64,000 nt of DNA from CAYZAW01 sp964476505 (GCA_964476505.1 CAYZAW010000001.1:62001-126000), one strand, 5' to 3'. Positions 34,108-43,471 are shown, counted from the stretch's first letter. Made by a program: numbers and translations. The notes: generated from the sequence alone by a model not told the origin.

Positions 34108-34979
34108 CCGCGCTTTCTCGTTAGCAGCGGCAGCGCCACGCCAAACAGAACGATCAATATGCCAAGTATTTGCGGCCACTCCAGCGCGTCGCCTAGTAAG
34201 ATCACCCCTAACAGCGTGGCGATCACAGGCTCGGCAGTGGCGGTGATGCTGGCAATGCCGCCGTCCAGCCCCGTATCCAGTCCTTTTAAATAGAAGGTAT
34301 AGGCAAGCACGCTTCCAAATACCGCCAGACCTGCATATCCGAACCAGAGCTCTGCGGAGGGAACGGCAATGCCCCACGGCGGGCGCAGAAACAAAAACAG
34401 CAGCGACCCCAGCATGATCATCAGCCCCGCATTGGTACGCGCATCGTGTAGCTGCTTTGCCTTGCGCCCCAGCACGGTCACGGTGGAATAGGCCAAGCCG
34501 GAGGCGAGGCCGATCAACACGCCCGGCAGGTTCACGGATTGAAGGTTGTACCCGCCCACCACAAAAAAGCAGCCGAGGAAGGTACAGCAAAGCGCCGCTA
34601 GCTTTACGGGCGTAATGGGCTCCTTGTAAAATATGCGGGAGAGTATCACCACGAAGGACGGGCCTGTGTACAGCAGCATGGCGGCCATGGCGGTGCTGAG
34701 CCGCTGTACGGCCATCATGTATAATAAGAACGTGCCGCCAACGCCTGTTAAGCCGTACAGCAGGTAAAACGGCAGCTCACGAAGCTTTACGGTTTTAAAG
34801 GTGCCGTCAATCAAAAACCAAATAAAAAACACGCCGGCAGCCAAATACGCCCGCATGGCGGCGGCAGTAACGGGGTCCGAGCCCAAGCCGTATACATAGC
34901 GGGAAAACATAGGCAGCGTGCCCCATAGCGCCGCGCCCAGCAGTACATATAACGTACCGGTTTTTGCATTCTTGCTCAT
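34104..34979 (-). CDS. EamA/DMT-family transporter
   Basis: 291 residues, ten membrane helices in two repeated EamA halves (TLYVLLGAALWGTLPMFSRY; GVLIGLASGLAYSTVTVLGRK). Members export or import small metabolites such as amino acids. Start ATG at 34979 fits the family N terminus, but no good ribosome binding site is visible; a longer start upstream is possible. Ends in a four-base overlap with yunB. Confidence 0.9.
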   Translation of the reverse strand: MSKNAKTGTLYVLLGAALWGTLPMFSRYVYGLGSDPVTAAAMRAYLAAGVFFIWFLIDGTFKTVKLRELPFYLLYGLTGVGGTFLLYMMAVQRLSTAMAAMLLYTGPSFVVILSRIFYKEPITPVKLAALCCTFLGCFFVVGGYNLQSVNLPGVLIGLASGLAYSTVTVLGRKAKQLHDARTNAGLMIMLGSLLFLFLRPPWGIAVPSAELWFGYAGLAVFGSVLAYTFYLKGLDTGLDGGIASITATAEPVIATLLGVILLGDALEWPQILGILIVLFGVALPLLTRKRG

Positions 34980-35102
34980 GTGGTAGATAGTATCATAAGC
35001 AAAAACAAGATGCAATGCAAAAACCGCCATAAAAAGCGTATACCCCAATCGCGGCAGAGCAGTTATAATATAGAAGAAACAGTATACACGCGGAGGTTAA
35101 CC

Positions 35103-36104
35103 GTGGCAAAGGGAAAAAGAAAAACCGCTCAGCGCACGCGCGGGTTGATCGCGCTTGTTTTGGTGCTTCTGTTTGGGCTGGCGGTGTATTTGATACTGCG
35201 CATGGACGCGCCGGAACAGCAAGCCCCCGTGGCGGCGGAAGGTACGCCGGTACATACGGCATTGCCAGAGGATACATCGCCTGCGGCAACGCCCACGCCT
35301 GCCGCGGAGACTCCCGAGCTGAACAAAGCTCCGCTCACTGTGACCGTGCTGGACGTTGGGCAGGCGGATTGCATGCTGCTGCAATCTCCCAACGGTAAAA
35401 CCATGCTCATCGACGCGGGAGACAGCGAGAGCTTTTGGCATATGGAGGACGTTTTTAAGGCGGCGGGGATCGACCGGCTGGATGTTGTGGTATCTACCCA
35501 CCCGCATACGGATCACATCGGCAGTATGCGGGAGGTCATCCAAAACTACGAGATCGGTACGTTTTACATGACGGACCAAACCTCCACCACCTCCACCTAT
35601 AAAAACATGGTGAAGGCGCTGCAAACGCAGGGGGTCACGGTCAAGCAGGCCGCGGCGGATCTGGAGCCTGTGATCGATTGGGATGCGGACGTTGAGGTGC
35701 GAATTTTGTCGCCCATTACGGCCTATTTTTATGACGACCTGAACGATTCCAGCGTGGTGCTGCGGGTCAAGTACGGGGATACCGCCATGCTCGTTACAGG
35801 CGACGCAGGCGCGTATGCGGAGAACATCATGCTGGCAGAGTGGCCTAAGCGGTATTTACAGGCGGATGTACTTAAGTTGGGGCATCACGGCTCCTATACC
35901 TCCACGGGAAAACACTTCCTTGCGGCGGTAGATCCAACCGTTGCGGTTGCGTCTCTTGGGAAAAACAACGATTACGGTTATCCGCACCGGGAAACGGTTT
36001 CCATATTGGCACAGTCCGGCATTACCATGTACCGAACAGATGAGGATGGCGACGTAACATTTACGTTAAACGGAAAGCAAGTAAGCATTGCAACGGAAAA
36101 ATAA
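35103..36104 (+). CDS. Membrane-anchored metallo-beta-lactamase-fold protein (ComEC C-terminal-like)
   Basis: 333 residues. Basic N terminus, one membrane anchor (GLIALVLVLLFGLAVYLIL), an Ala/Pro/Thr linker, then an MBL fold: LTVTVLDVGQADCMLL, metal motif STHPHTDHIGSM, TGDAGAYAENIML and KLGHHGSYTSTG. This matches the nuclease-like domain of ComEC/Rec2 or ComA-type competence proteins as a separate, probably secreted unit. Might act on nucleic acid or phosphodiesters outside the membrane (inference). Start GTG at 35103 behind GGAGGTTAACC. Confidence 0.9.
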   Translation: MAKGKRKTAQRTRGLIALVLVLLFGLAVYLILRMDAPEQQAPVAAEGTPVHTALPEDTSPAATPTPAAETPELNKAPLTVTVLDVGQADCMLLQSPNGKTMLIDAGDSESFWHMEDVFKAAGIDRLDVVVSTHPHTDHIGSMREVIQNYEIGTFYMTDQTSTTSTYKNMVKALQTQGVTVKQAAADLEPVIDWDADVEVRILSPITAYFYDDLNDSSVVLRVKYGDTAMLVTGDAGAYAENIMLAEWPKRYLQADVLKLGHHGSYTSTGKHFLAAVDPTVAVASLGKNNDYGYPHRETVSILAQSGITMYRTDEDGDVTFTLNGKQVSIATEK

Positions 36105-36162
36105 ATATGCTCTTTTACGACTCCTGTGGAAAGGGGCAAGGAATAGCAGGGCAATGATACAA

Positions 36163-36194
36163 GAAAAGCGCCGCATCGTTTGATGCGGCGCTTG
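36163..36194 (-). terminator. Terminator of the surE-to-ispH/rpsA operon
   Basis: AAGCGCCGCATC/GATGCGGCGCTT stem with a four-base loop and TTTTC on the minus strand. Confidence 0.85.
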
Positions 36195-36207
36195 TGCGAT
36201 TATTGGG

Positions 36208-38700
36208 TTACTCGGCGGCGGGCTCTTCTGCCTTTGCCTTTTTCTTAGCGGGAGCCTTCTTCTTGGGGGCTTCCTCTACGGGCGCTTCAGCAGCTTCCGC
36301 AGCTTCTACGGCAGCTTCCGCGACCTTCTTCTTGGCGGGAGCCTTCTTCTTGGGGGCTTCCTCCACGGCGGCGGGGGCTTCTTCCTCTAACTGCAGGCCT
36401 TGGAACAGGTCTGCCAGGCTGGTGGTGGCGGACTGTACCGGGGGCAGCTGATAATCTCCATCCTCGCTGTTGCGGCGGGGACGACGCTCACGCTGCTCGG
36501 TGCGGTCGCTCTGCGGCGCACGCTCTGCACGGGGGGCGCGGGGCTCGCTGGAAGCGGGCTGCTCGGAACGCTGCTGGCGCTGCTGGGCTTCTGCGGCGCG
36601 CTGCTCGGCACGCTCTGCAAACTGACGGTCGCGCTCGGCCTTCTCGGCTGCAATCTTCTCGGCAAGCTCCGGGTTCTCCTCAAGGATAACGTCCTTGCGG
36701 GAGAGGCTGATGCGCTTGGCTTCCGGATTAACATCCAGAACCTTGCAGCGTACGGTATCGCCAACGTTGATTTCATCTTCTACCTTGGCAATGCGCTGTA
36801 CGCTTACCTGAGAGATGTGAATCAAACCGTCGATGGTGGGCTCAAGCGCTACGAATGCGCCGAAGGGAACGATGCGAACTACCTTGCCCTCTACGGTGCT
36901 GCCGATGGGGTATTTCTCGGCGGCCATGGTCCAGGGCTTGGGCTGGAGCTGCTTGTACCCCAAGGATACGCGCTGCTTCTCGGTATCTACATTCAAAACC
37001 AGAACCTCGATCTCCTGCCCGATCTTTAATACATCAGAGGGATGCTTTACCCGGCCCCATGCAACATCCGTTACATGAACGAGGCCGTCGATGCCGCCGA
37101 TGTCTACGAAAGCGCCAAAGTCCGTTAAGCGGCGTACAACGCCCTGCATTTTGGAACCGACTTCAAGCGTTTTCCATTTTTCTGCTTTCTCGGCTTCCAT
37201 CTCAGCCAGAAGTACGTTCTTCTGAGAGGCGACGATGCGCTTGCGCTGACGGTCGACCTCGATGATGGAAAGGCGCATGGGCTTGCCGATAAACTCATTC
37301 AGGTTTTCCACATACTTGGTGGAAACGTGAGAGGCGGGCACGAATGCGCGTACGCCGTTGATGGAGGCGATGATGCCGCCCTTGATAACTTCCTTACCCT
37401 CGGCCTCGAACACCTTGCCCTCTAGGTTATCGTCTGCCATCAGCTCGTCCCAAAGCTTGCGGCCTTCCACGCTCTTGCGGGAAAGAAGCACATTGCCTTC
37501 GCCGTCGTTGACCTTCAGGACTTCCACTTCGATGGAGTCTCCAACCTTAACAACATCCGCGGGATTCACGTCCGGATCGGATGAAAACTCATTCTTGGGA
37601 ATGAAACCGTCCGATTTGTAGCCGATGTTCACGCTGACCTCGCCGTCAACGATCTGCACAACAGAGCCGGTGATGATCTGCCCGTTGTGGATACGCTTCA
37701 TGGTCTTTTCAAAGGCCTCGGCGAAGCTGTCGGTGTCCAGCACAGCATCGGTGGGCTCTCCGGCGGCGGCTTTCTCGCCCTCCGCAGGTTCGGCTATGAT
37801 GGCCTCTGCCTCGGGGGCATCCATTTTCGCCTGATTGGCTTCCACCTCAGTGGATTCAGCCGTCGTCTTCTCGAGTTCGCTCATTACAGTAAAAACCTCC
37901 CTAATCATCCAATCTGGTGCCGAAGCACCCGCAACAATACCTATTATATCATTGCTTTGGTAATTTTCAAGTACAATTTGCCCCGTATTCTCGATGAAAT
38001 CGGTGTTTTTGCAGTGCCGGGAGCACAGCTCGGCTAATTTTTGCGTATTGGCGCTGTTACGACCGCCTATCACCAGCATTTTGGTGCATTCTGCCGATAG
38101 CTCCTCCGCTTCCTTCTGGCGCTGGGTGGTGGTGTCACAAATGGTGTCGAAAACGGTAAGCGTTTGGCAGCGGGGGCGAAGGGCGTTTGCAATCGCCTCA
38201 AACTGATTTCGGGGCAGCGTTGTTTGGGAAACCAGCACCGCGTCGTGCAAAGATAATTCGTTGCATGCGTCGGGAGAAAGCAGCACATGCACATCGTTTC
38301 CTGCCCAGCCGCGAATGCCGATCACCTCCGGATGCGCCGCTTTTCCCGCGATGCATACGGTTTTTCCTTCGGCTGCTGCCTGCTCTGCAATGCGGTGGAT
38401 CTTCTTTACATACGGGCAGGTGGCGTCGATCACGGTAAGACCCCGGTCGCGGCAAGCCTCGTACACGGCCTTTGGCGCGCCGTGGGAGCGGATGATCACC
38501 GTGCCGCCCGCGGGCACGTTATCTACGGCTTCCACCGGCAGCACGCCCTTTTGCTTGAGCCTTTCAATTACATCCGCATTATGCGTCAGTTCTCCCAGCG
38601 TGTATACTGGGGCATGCTGTAAGGCAGCGTCCTCCGCCAGCTTTACCGCGCGGCGGATGCCAAAGCAAAAGCCGATGTTCTTTGCCAGCTTTACGATCAT
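36208..38700 (-). CDS. Bifunctional IspH (HMBPP reductase)/ribosomal protein S1 fusion
   Basis: 830 residues. Residues 1-280 are IspH, the iron-sulfur enzyme ending the MEP isoprenoid path: Cys ligands in GFCFGIRRAV, DATCPYVKKIH and DTICDTTTQRQ, plus GGRNSANTQKL. An acidic linker follows. Residues about 340-690 hold four S1 RNA-binding repeats (GQIITGSVVQIVDGEVSVNIGY; LEVGSKMQGVVRRLTDFGAF; YPIGSTVEGKVVRIVPFGAF). The last 140 residues are a charged Arg/Glu/Gln stretch, then EEAPKKKAPAKKK twice in a histone-H1-like tail. Start at 38700 overlaps plsC by four bases. The fusion is known in Clostridia; the long repeated Lys/Ala tail is notable. Confidence 0.95.
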   Translation of the reverse strand: MIVKLAKNIGFCFGIRRAVKLAEDAALQHAPVYTLGELTHNADVIERLKQKGVLPVEAVDNVPAGGTVIIRSHGAPKAVYEACRDRGLTVIDATCPYVKKIHRIAEQAAAEGKTVCIAGKAAHPEVIGIRGWAGNDVHVLLSPDACNELSLHDAVLVSQTTLPRNQFEAIANALRPRCQTLTVFDTICDTTTQRQKEAEELSAECTKMLVIGGRNSANTQKLAELCSRHCKNTDFIENTGQIVLENYQSNDIIGIVAGASAPDWMIREVFTVMSELEKTTAESTEVEANQAKMDAPEAEAIIAEPAEGEKAAAGEPTDAVLDTDSFAEAFEKTMKRIHNGQIITGSVVQIVDGEVSVNIGYKSDGFIPKNEFSSDPDVNPADVVKVGDSIEVEVLKVNDGEGNVLLSRKSVEGRKLWDELMADDNLEGKVFEAEGKEVIKGGIIASINGVRAFVPASHVSTKYVENLNEFIGKPMRLSIIEVDRQRKRIVASQKNVLLAEMEAEKAEKWKTLEVGSKMQGVVRRLTDFGAFVDIGGIDGLVHVTDVAWGRVKHPSDVLKIGQEIEVLVLNVDTEKQRVSLGYKQLQPKPWTMAAEKYPIGSTVEGKVVRIVPFGAFVALEPTIDGLIHISQVSVQRIAKVEDEINVGDTVRCKVLDVNPEAKRISLSRKDVILEENPELAEKIAAEKAERDRQFAERAEQRAAEAQQRQQRSEQPASSEPRAPRAERAPQSDRTEQRERRPRRNSEDGDYQLPPVQSATTSLADLFQGLQLEEEAPAAVEEAPKKKAPAKKKVAEAAVEAAEAAEAPVEEAPKKKAPAKKKAKAEEPAAE

Positions 38701-39290
38701 TTTTCCATCAGCTCCGTTTTTAACGCCCGGATGCTGTCGCTGATCTCATCGGTAACAACGTCCACCAACTGCGATTTCCCGGTGACCGCCACCAGCTCGC
38801 CCACGTTGATGGGCGCACCAACGATCGCCCGGAAGCGCAGCTTCCGGTAGCTGTCCGGCTTGATGTACATGGGGATGATGGGGGCGTTGGAGCGAATCGC
38901 CAAAAACGCCGCGCCCTTTTCCAGTTCGTCCAGATCATTCGTTACTGCGCGCTTTCCCTCGGGGAATATGCCAAATACATGCCCCCGCTCCAGTACCCGC
39001 AGGGCAGTTTTCATGGAGACCATATCCGCTTCCTTGCGGTTGACCGGAAATACGAACAGGGCCTTTAACAAAAAGCCCAGCAGCTTGTTTTTAAACAGGC
39101 TGGATTTTGCCATAAAATGGATAATGCGCGGGGAGATCATGGCAAGACAGATGGGGTCGCCCATGGCGATATGGTTGCATACGAATATCGCCTTGCCCTG
39201 CACCCGCATGTTTTCCCGCCCGTATACCACAGGCCGGAAGATCAGCCAGAAAAACGGGAATACGAGGATGCGAAACAGGATATACAGCAT
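38697..39290 (-). CDS. plsC: 1-acyl-glycerol-3-phosphate acyltransferase (PlsC family)
   Basis: 197 residues. N-terminal hydrophobic helix, the HX4D motif in VCNHIAMGDPICLA, FPEGKRA, and PIIPMYIK. Transfers an acyl chain to lysophosphatidic acid in membrane phospholipid synthesis. 13 bases after cmk and overlapping ispH/rpsA by four: cmk-plsC-ispH/rpsA is a common clostridial order. Confidence 0.94.
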   Translation of the reverse strand: MLYILFRILVFPFFWLIFRPVVYGRENMRVQGKAIFVCNHIAMGDPICLAMISPRIIHFMAKSSLFKNKLLGFLLKALFVFPVNRKEADMVSMKTALRVLERGHVFGIFPEGKRAVTNDLDELEKGAAFLAIRSNAPIIPMYIKPDSYRKLRFRAIVGAPINVGELVAVTGKSQLVDVVTDEISDSIRALKTELMEK

Positions 39291-39303
39291 TTTGCGCCCT
39301 CCT

Positions 39304-39972
39304 TTACCGTTGGATATGATTGAGCACGGTTTGAATGACCGCGTTGATATCCATATGCGTGGTGTCTATCAATATTGCGTCCGGCGTTTGTACCAGCGGC
39401 GCGAATTCGCGGCTGCTGTCTGTGTGATCCCGGGCGATGATAGCCGCCTCCAGCTCCTCCAAGGTGCCGCCGTCCTGCCCCTTTTGCTGCAATTCCAGCA
39501 TCCGGCGCTTTGCACGCTCCCGGGGCTCGGCGGTAATAAAAAACTTATAGGGCGCGCTTGGCAGCACGTAACTGCCGATCTCCCGCCCGTCCATCACCAC
39601 CGGCTGGCTGCTTGCGATCTCCCGCTGCAAAGCCGCCATTTTCTCCCGCATGGGGCGGTGTACGCTGATGTCCGATGCGCCCTTGCTGATCTCCTGTGTG
39701 CGGATGAGGTCGGTCACGTCCTCGCCGTTGAGTATAGTGCGCTGTGCGCCGTTCTCGTAACGGACGGTAACCGCTATTGCCGGAAGAAGCGGCAATACCT
39801 GCTCCATGCAGGTAGGGTCAACGCCTTGCCGAAAGGCATACAGCGCCGCCGCCCGGTACATGGCACCCGTATCCAGATACAAGATATCCAGCGCGCGGGC
39901 TACCGCTTTTGCGGCTGTGCTTTTTCCCGCACCTGCGGGGCCGTCGATGGCGATCTGTAAAGGCTTTGTCAT
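39304..39972 (-). CDS. cmk: Cytidylate kinase
   Basis: 222 residues. P-loop DGPAGAGKSTAAKAVARAL, LDTGAMYRAAALYAF, the CMP-binding DGREIGSYVLP, and FFITAEPRERAKRRMLELQ. Phosphorylates CMP and dCMP. Its ATG directly abuts the TAG of the flavoprotein gene upstream. Confidence 0.97.
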   Translation of the reverse strand: MTKPLQIAIDGPAGAGKSTAAKAVARALDILYLDTGAMYRAAALYAFRQGVDPTCMEQVLPLLPAIAVTVRYENGAQRTILNGEDVTDLIRTQEISKGASDISVHRPMREKMAALQREIASSQPVVMDGREIGSYVLPSAPYKFFITAEPRERAKRRMLELQQKGQDGGTLEELEAAIIARDHTDSSREFAPLVQTPDAILIDTTHMDINAVIQTVLNHIQR

Positions 39973-41199
39973 CTAAACGGTCTCTCCTTTCAGCTGCCCG
40001 GCCAAACATCCGGTGCACCATGCGATCTGTAAATTAAAGCCGCCGGTATACGCGTCCACATCCAAAAGCTCTCCGCCGACATACAGCCCCGGCACCAGCT
40101 TGGATTCCAAGGTGGAGGGGGAGATCTCCTTCACGGATACGCCGCCGCGGGTAATGATGGCCTCGTTTAGCGGGCGCGCGCATTTAACGGTGAGCGGCAG
40201 TGCCTTTAGGGTTTCTAAAAGCGCCCGGCGGGCAGGCTTTGTCAGCTCCCCGGCAGGCATGTCGCCGTTGATATTGCAGCAGGCAAACACCACCGGCAGC
40301 AGCTTATGCGGCAGAAGTCCCGAAAAGGTGTTTTGCATGTTTTTTTGCCGCCCCGCTTCGATATCCCTAAGAAGCCTTGCATCCAGCAGTTCATAGGATA
40401 AGCCTGGCTTCAGGTCGATCAAAAGCTTCGCGCCCACGGGCTCCTTGAAGCGGGAGCTTGCGGAAAGCACCAGCGGGCCGGAAACGCCAAAGTGCGTAAA
40501 CAACAGCTCGCCCAATTCTGAAAACACCTTTTTACCCTGCTCCATGGCGGTAAGCGTAACGTTTTTTAGGGTAAGGCCGGTCAGGGCGTACGGCCAGCTT
40601 TCCTCTGTTTCCAGCGGGATGAGCGCCGGGCGAGGGGGAATAACGGTATGCCCAAGCGCGGTTAAAAACCGATAGCCGTCTCCCGTTGCGCCGGTGCTTT
40701 GGTAGCTGTTGCCGCCTGTTGCCAAAATGACCGCGTCGGCGGCGAGCACCGTGCCGTTACTTAGCGTTACGCCGGTGATGCGGTTGTCACGGGCGTTGAG
40801 CTGCGCTACCTTTGTTTGCAGCTTGACCGCAACGCCCGCCGCTTTTAGCGCCCGCTCCAATGCGCGGATGATATCGCTGCTGTGGTCGGATACGGGAAAT
40901 ACCCGGTCGCCCCGTTCCACCTTGAGGGGCACTCCCAAGCGCTCAAACAGCGCCATGACCTCCTCCGAGGGCAGCGCCGCATAGGCGCTGTATAAGAACC
41001 GGGCGTTGTTGGGGATGTTGTTAAAAAACGCGTCCCGGCCGCCAGCGTTGGTTACGTTGCAGCGGCCCTTGCCCGTTATAAACAGTTTTTTGCCAAGCTT
41101 TTCGTTCTGCTCCAAGAGCGTAACGGTATGCCCGTGCTCCTTGGCGGTCAGTGCCGATAGCATGCCACAGGGGCCGCCGCCTATTACGATCACTTGCAT
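39973..41199 (-). CDS. NAD(P)/FAD-dependent oxidoreductase, BaiN/HI0933 (YhiN) family
   Basis: 408 residues. FAD dinucleotide fold VIVIGGGPCGMLSALTA, the family signature GKKLFITGKGRCNVTNAG, ILATGGNSYQSTGATGDGY, and a C-terminal GLYVGGELLDVDAYTGGFNLQIAWCTG. Family members are flavoproteins of unclear substrate; BaiN acts in bile-acid reduction in Clostridium scindens but most members do not. Start ATG at 41199 behind GGAGGAGCTAAG, overlapping the phosphatase gene by 10 bases. Confidence 0.92.
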   Translation of the reverse strand: MQVIVIGGGPCGMLSALTAKEHGHTVTLLEQNEKLGKKLFITGKGRCNVTNAGGRDAFFNNIPNNARFLYSAYAALPSEEVMALFERLGVPLKVERGDRVFPVSDHSSDIIRALERALKAAGVAVKLQTKVAQLNARDNRITGVTLSNGTVLAADAVILATGGNSYQSTGATGDGYRFLTALGHTVIPPRPALIPLETEESWPYALTGLTLKNVTLTAMEQGKKVFSELGELLFTHFGVSGPLVLSASSRFKEPVGAKLLIDLKPGLSYELLDARLLRDIEAGRQKNMQNTFSGLLPHKLLPVVFACCNINGDMPAGELTKPARRALLETLKALPLTVKCARPLNEAIITRGGVSVKEISPSTLESKLVPGLYVGGELLDVDAYTGGFNLQIAWCTGCLAGQLKGETV

Positions 41200-41816
41200 C
41201 TTAGCTCCTCCGGTAAGTGGCAAACATCGTTCAAAACAACCATTTTACATTCTCCGGGATGGCAGTCCAGCTCCGAATACGCCGCGTTGTCCAGCCGGAT
41301 GCTGTGAAAGCGGGCAAGCGGCAGGCCGATCAATTCCGCCACCATCACCCGCGCGGGGATGGAGTGGCACACCACCAGCACCGTGTCGTTTTGCCCGGGG
41401 TGCTTTTGCTGAACGTCTTCCAGAAAATCCACGCAGCGCAGGCGTACCTGCTCAATGGTTTCCGCATGAGGCGGCACACAGCGGCTGGGGTCATGCTTCC
41501 ATTGTTCCCATAATGCGGGATAAAGCACGGCAAGCTCCGAAAATGCATGCCCTTCCCATTCGCCAAAGTCTCGCTCGATCAAGCGCTCGTCCGGCGTTAC
41601 CGGCAGCTGCAAAAGCGCCCCCGCAGGCGCTGCCGTTTGCATGGCGCGGGAAAGCGGGCTGGCATATATGGCGCAAACGGGAAGCGCTGCCACGCGCTTT
41701 CCAAAACACTGCGCTTGCCTTAAACCGGTTTCGTCCAAGGGGATATCCGTGCGGCCTTGGGTACGGGTCTGTGCGTTCCATTCCGTGCGCCCGTGGCGGG
41801 TAATGATCAGCTTCAT
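41190..41816 (-). CDS. Histidine phosphatase family protein
   Basis: 208 residues. Phospho-His motif ITRHGRTEWNAQTRTQGRTDIPL, YASPLSRAMQTA, acid ERDFGEWEG and second His in VVCHSIPARVM. Belongs to the phosphoglycerate mutase-like/CobC phosphatases; substrate unknown. It is not the glycolytic mutase, whose role gpmI covers. Overlaps rpiR by four bases. Confidence 0.92.
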   Translation of the reverse strand: MKLIITRHGRTEWNAQTRTQGRTDIPLDETGLRQAQCFGKRVAALPVCAIYASPLSRAMQTAAPAGALLQLPVTPDERLIERDFGEWEGHAFSELAVLYPALWEQWKHDPSRCVPPHAETIEQVRLRCVDFLEDVQQKHPGQNDTVLVVCHSIPARVMVAELIGLPLARFHSIRLDNAAYSELDCHPGECKMVVLNDVCHLPEELRCK

Positions 41817-42688
41817 TGAGGCTTGTCCTCGCTGTGCCGCGTTACATATACGTTATGCTGCCCCCAAAGCTGCTCTAACTGGGAGAAGTTGTTCATGAGA
41901 TCGTCTTTACGTGACATGCCCGCCGCAACGATAATAGCGTTGATGAGTGACAGCGGCGCAACCAGAGAGTCCGCAAAGGAGGCCATATCGCTATGCGCCG
42001 TAAGGCAATAGGTGGCAAGCGGCGCTAGCGGCGAGGCAGGGGAGTCCGTGATGGCAACGGTGGTAGCGCCCCGGCTGCTTGCAAAATGCATGGCTTCTAC
42101 CGTGCGGGAGGAGTAGCGGGGGAAGCTGATGCCCAGGCACACGTCATCCTGATCGATATGGATCATCTGCTCGAATGCGTCACTGATGGTAGCCGTGACC
42201 GGCAGCACCGCTTCGCGCACGTACCCTAGATAATACGCCAAAAACTCCGCCAGCGGCGTGGCGCTTCGCATACCAACGATGTATACGCGCTTTGCCTTTA
42301 GCAGTGCTTCCATGGCTCCGTTGAAGGCAACGTTGTCTACCGTGTCTATCGTGGCGCGAAGATTGTTCATATCCGCCTTCAATACGGAGCGCAGCACATC
42401 GTTTGGCGCAATGTCTGAAGTGAGCTGGATGCGCTGCATGGAGGTGAGGCGGGTCCTGATCAGCTCCTGCAAAGCGCGCTGCAGGGCAGGATACCCGTCG
42501 TACCCCACCACATAGGCAAAACGCACCACCGTGGATTCGGAAACGCCCACCATACGGCCCATTTTGGAGGCGGTGATGAACGCTGCCCGGTCGTAATTGT
42601 TCAGGATATAGCTTGCGATCTGCTTTTGCCCCTTGCTGAGCTTGGGAAACTGCTGCTGCAGCCGTACCAACAGGTCATTCTGTTCCAT
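41813..42688 (-). CDS. RpiR/MurR-family transcriptional regulator with SIS domain
   Basis: 291 residues. N-terminal HTH_6 domain (LSKGQKQIASYILNNYDRAAFITASKMGRMVGVSESTVVRF) and C-terminal SIS sugar-phosphate-binding domain (ALLKAKRVYIVGMRSATPLAEFLAYYLG; GISFPRYSSRTVEAM). Family members sense sugar phosphates such as GlcNAc-6-P or ribose-5-P. No sugar catabolic gene lies in this operon; the partners are surE and a phosphatase. Confidence 0.94.
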   Translation of the reverse strand: MEQNDLLVRLQQQFPKLSKGQKQIASYILNNYDRAAFITASKMGRMVGVSESTVVRFAYVVGYDGYPALQRALQELIRTRLTSMQRIQLTSDIAPNDVLRSVLKADMNNLRATIDTVDNVAFNGAMEALLKAKRVYIVGMRSATPLAEFLAYYLGYVREAVLPVTATISDAFEQMIHIDQDDVCLGISFPRYSSRTVEAMHFASSRGATTVAITDSPASPLAPLATYCLTAHSDMASFADSLVAPLSLINAIIVAAGMSRKDDLMNNFSQLEQLWGQHNVYVTRHSEDKPQ

Positions 42689-42700
42689 TTGCGCTCTCCT

Positions 42701-43471
42701 TTAATCGTTAAGGCGAAAACCGGATATATCCATCGCCTGCATCGTTTGGTAATCCGCAATATCAAAATGGATGGGCGTAACGGTAACATACCCCTTGTTG
42801 CACCAGCAGGCGTCCTTATCCGCATCTGGGTCGGGAATCTTCATATCGCTGCTGGGGGCAAAGAAGTAACGGTTGCCCCGGGGGTCGGTCACGTCTAAAT
42901 ACTCGTCAAAATAGCATTGCTTGTGCAGCCCGCACAGCTTTGCGCCCTTGATCTTACTAGCGGGAATGTCCGGCGCATTTACGTTCAACAGGGAGTTTTC
43001 CGGAAGCGGATGCTCCTGGATATACCTTGCCGCCCAAACGGCAGCCTGTGCCGCGGCGGAAAAATCCTTGGGGTTGGCGGAATTGCAGCTGGCGGCGATG
43101 GCGGGCTTGCCCATGAGCGCCCCTTCCATAGCCGCGCCCACCGTGCCGGAATACAGCACGTCGCTTCCCAGATTGCCGCCGTGGTTGATGCCGGTGATCA
43201 CCATGTCCGCATCGGGCACAAGAGATACGCAGCCAAGTTTAACGCAGTCCGCCGGGGTACCGGAAACGGAAAAGGCGGGAATGTCCTCCAAGCCGGGGAT
43301 GGTTACCTCTGCCACATGCAGGGGGCCGCTAAAGGTAAAGGAGTGGGAGGCGGCGCTGCGCTGCCGGTCCGGTGCACAAATGGCGATATCATAAAACGGC
43401 TTTAGCGCACTTGCCAGTTCGTGAATGCCCTGTGCCCAAACGCCGTCATCATTGGAAAGTAAAATCTTCAT
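42701..43471 (-). CDS. surE: 5'/3'-nucleotidase SurE
   Basis: 256 residues. Metal site MKILLSNDDGVWAQGI, PDRQRSAASHS, SGTPADCVKLG and GINHGGNLGSDVLYSGTVGAAMEG. Dephosphorylates nucleoside monophosphates in survival or stationary-phase metabolism. Start ATG at 43471 behind GGAGGATA. First gene of the seven-gene operon ending at 36208. Confidence 0.96.
   Translation of the reverse strand: MKILLSNDDGVWAQGIHELASALKPFYDIAICAPDRQRSAASHSFTFSGPLHVAEVTIPGLEDIPAFSVSGTPADCVKLGCVSLVPDADMVITGINHGGNLGSDVLYSGTVGAAMEGALMGKPAIAASCNSANPKDFSAAAQAAVWAARYIQEHPLPENSLLNVNAPDIPASKIKGAKLCGLHKQCYFDEYLDVTDPRGNRYFFAPSSDMKIPDPDADKDACWCNKGYVTVTPIHFDIADYQTMQAMDISGFRLND

Noticed and set aside
41190..41816. Cofactor-dependent phosphoglycerate mutase
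   Set aside because: The RHG motif is shared by the whole histidine phosphatase family; length and sequence do not fit glycolytic GpmA, and gpmI is present.
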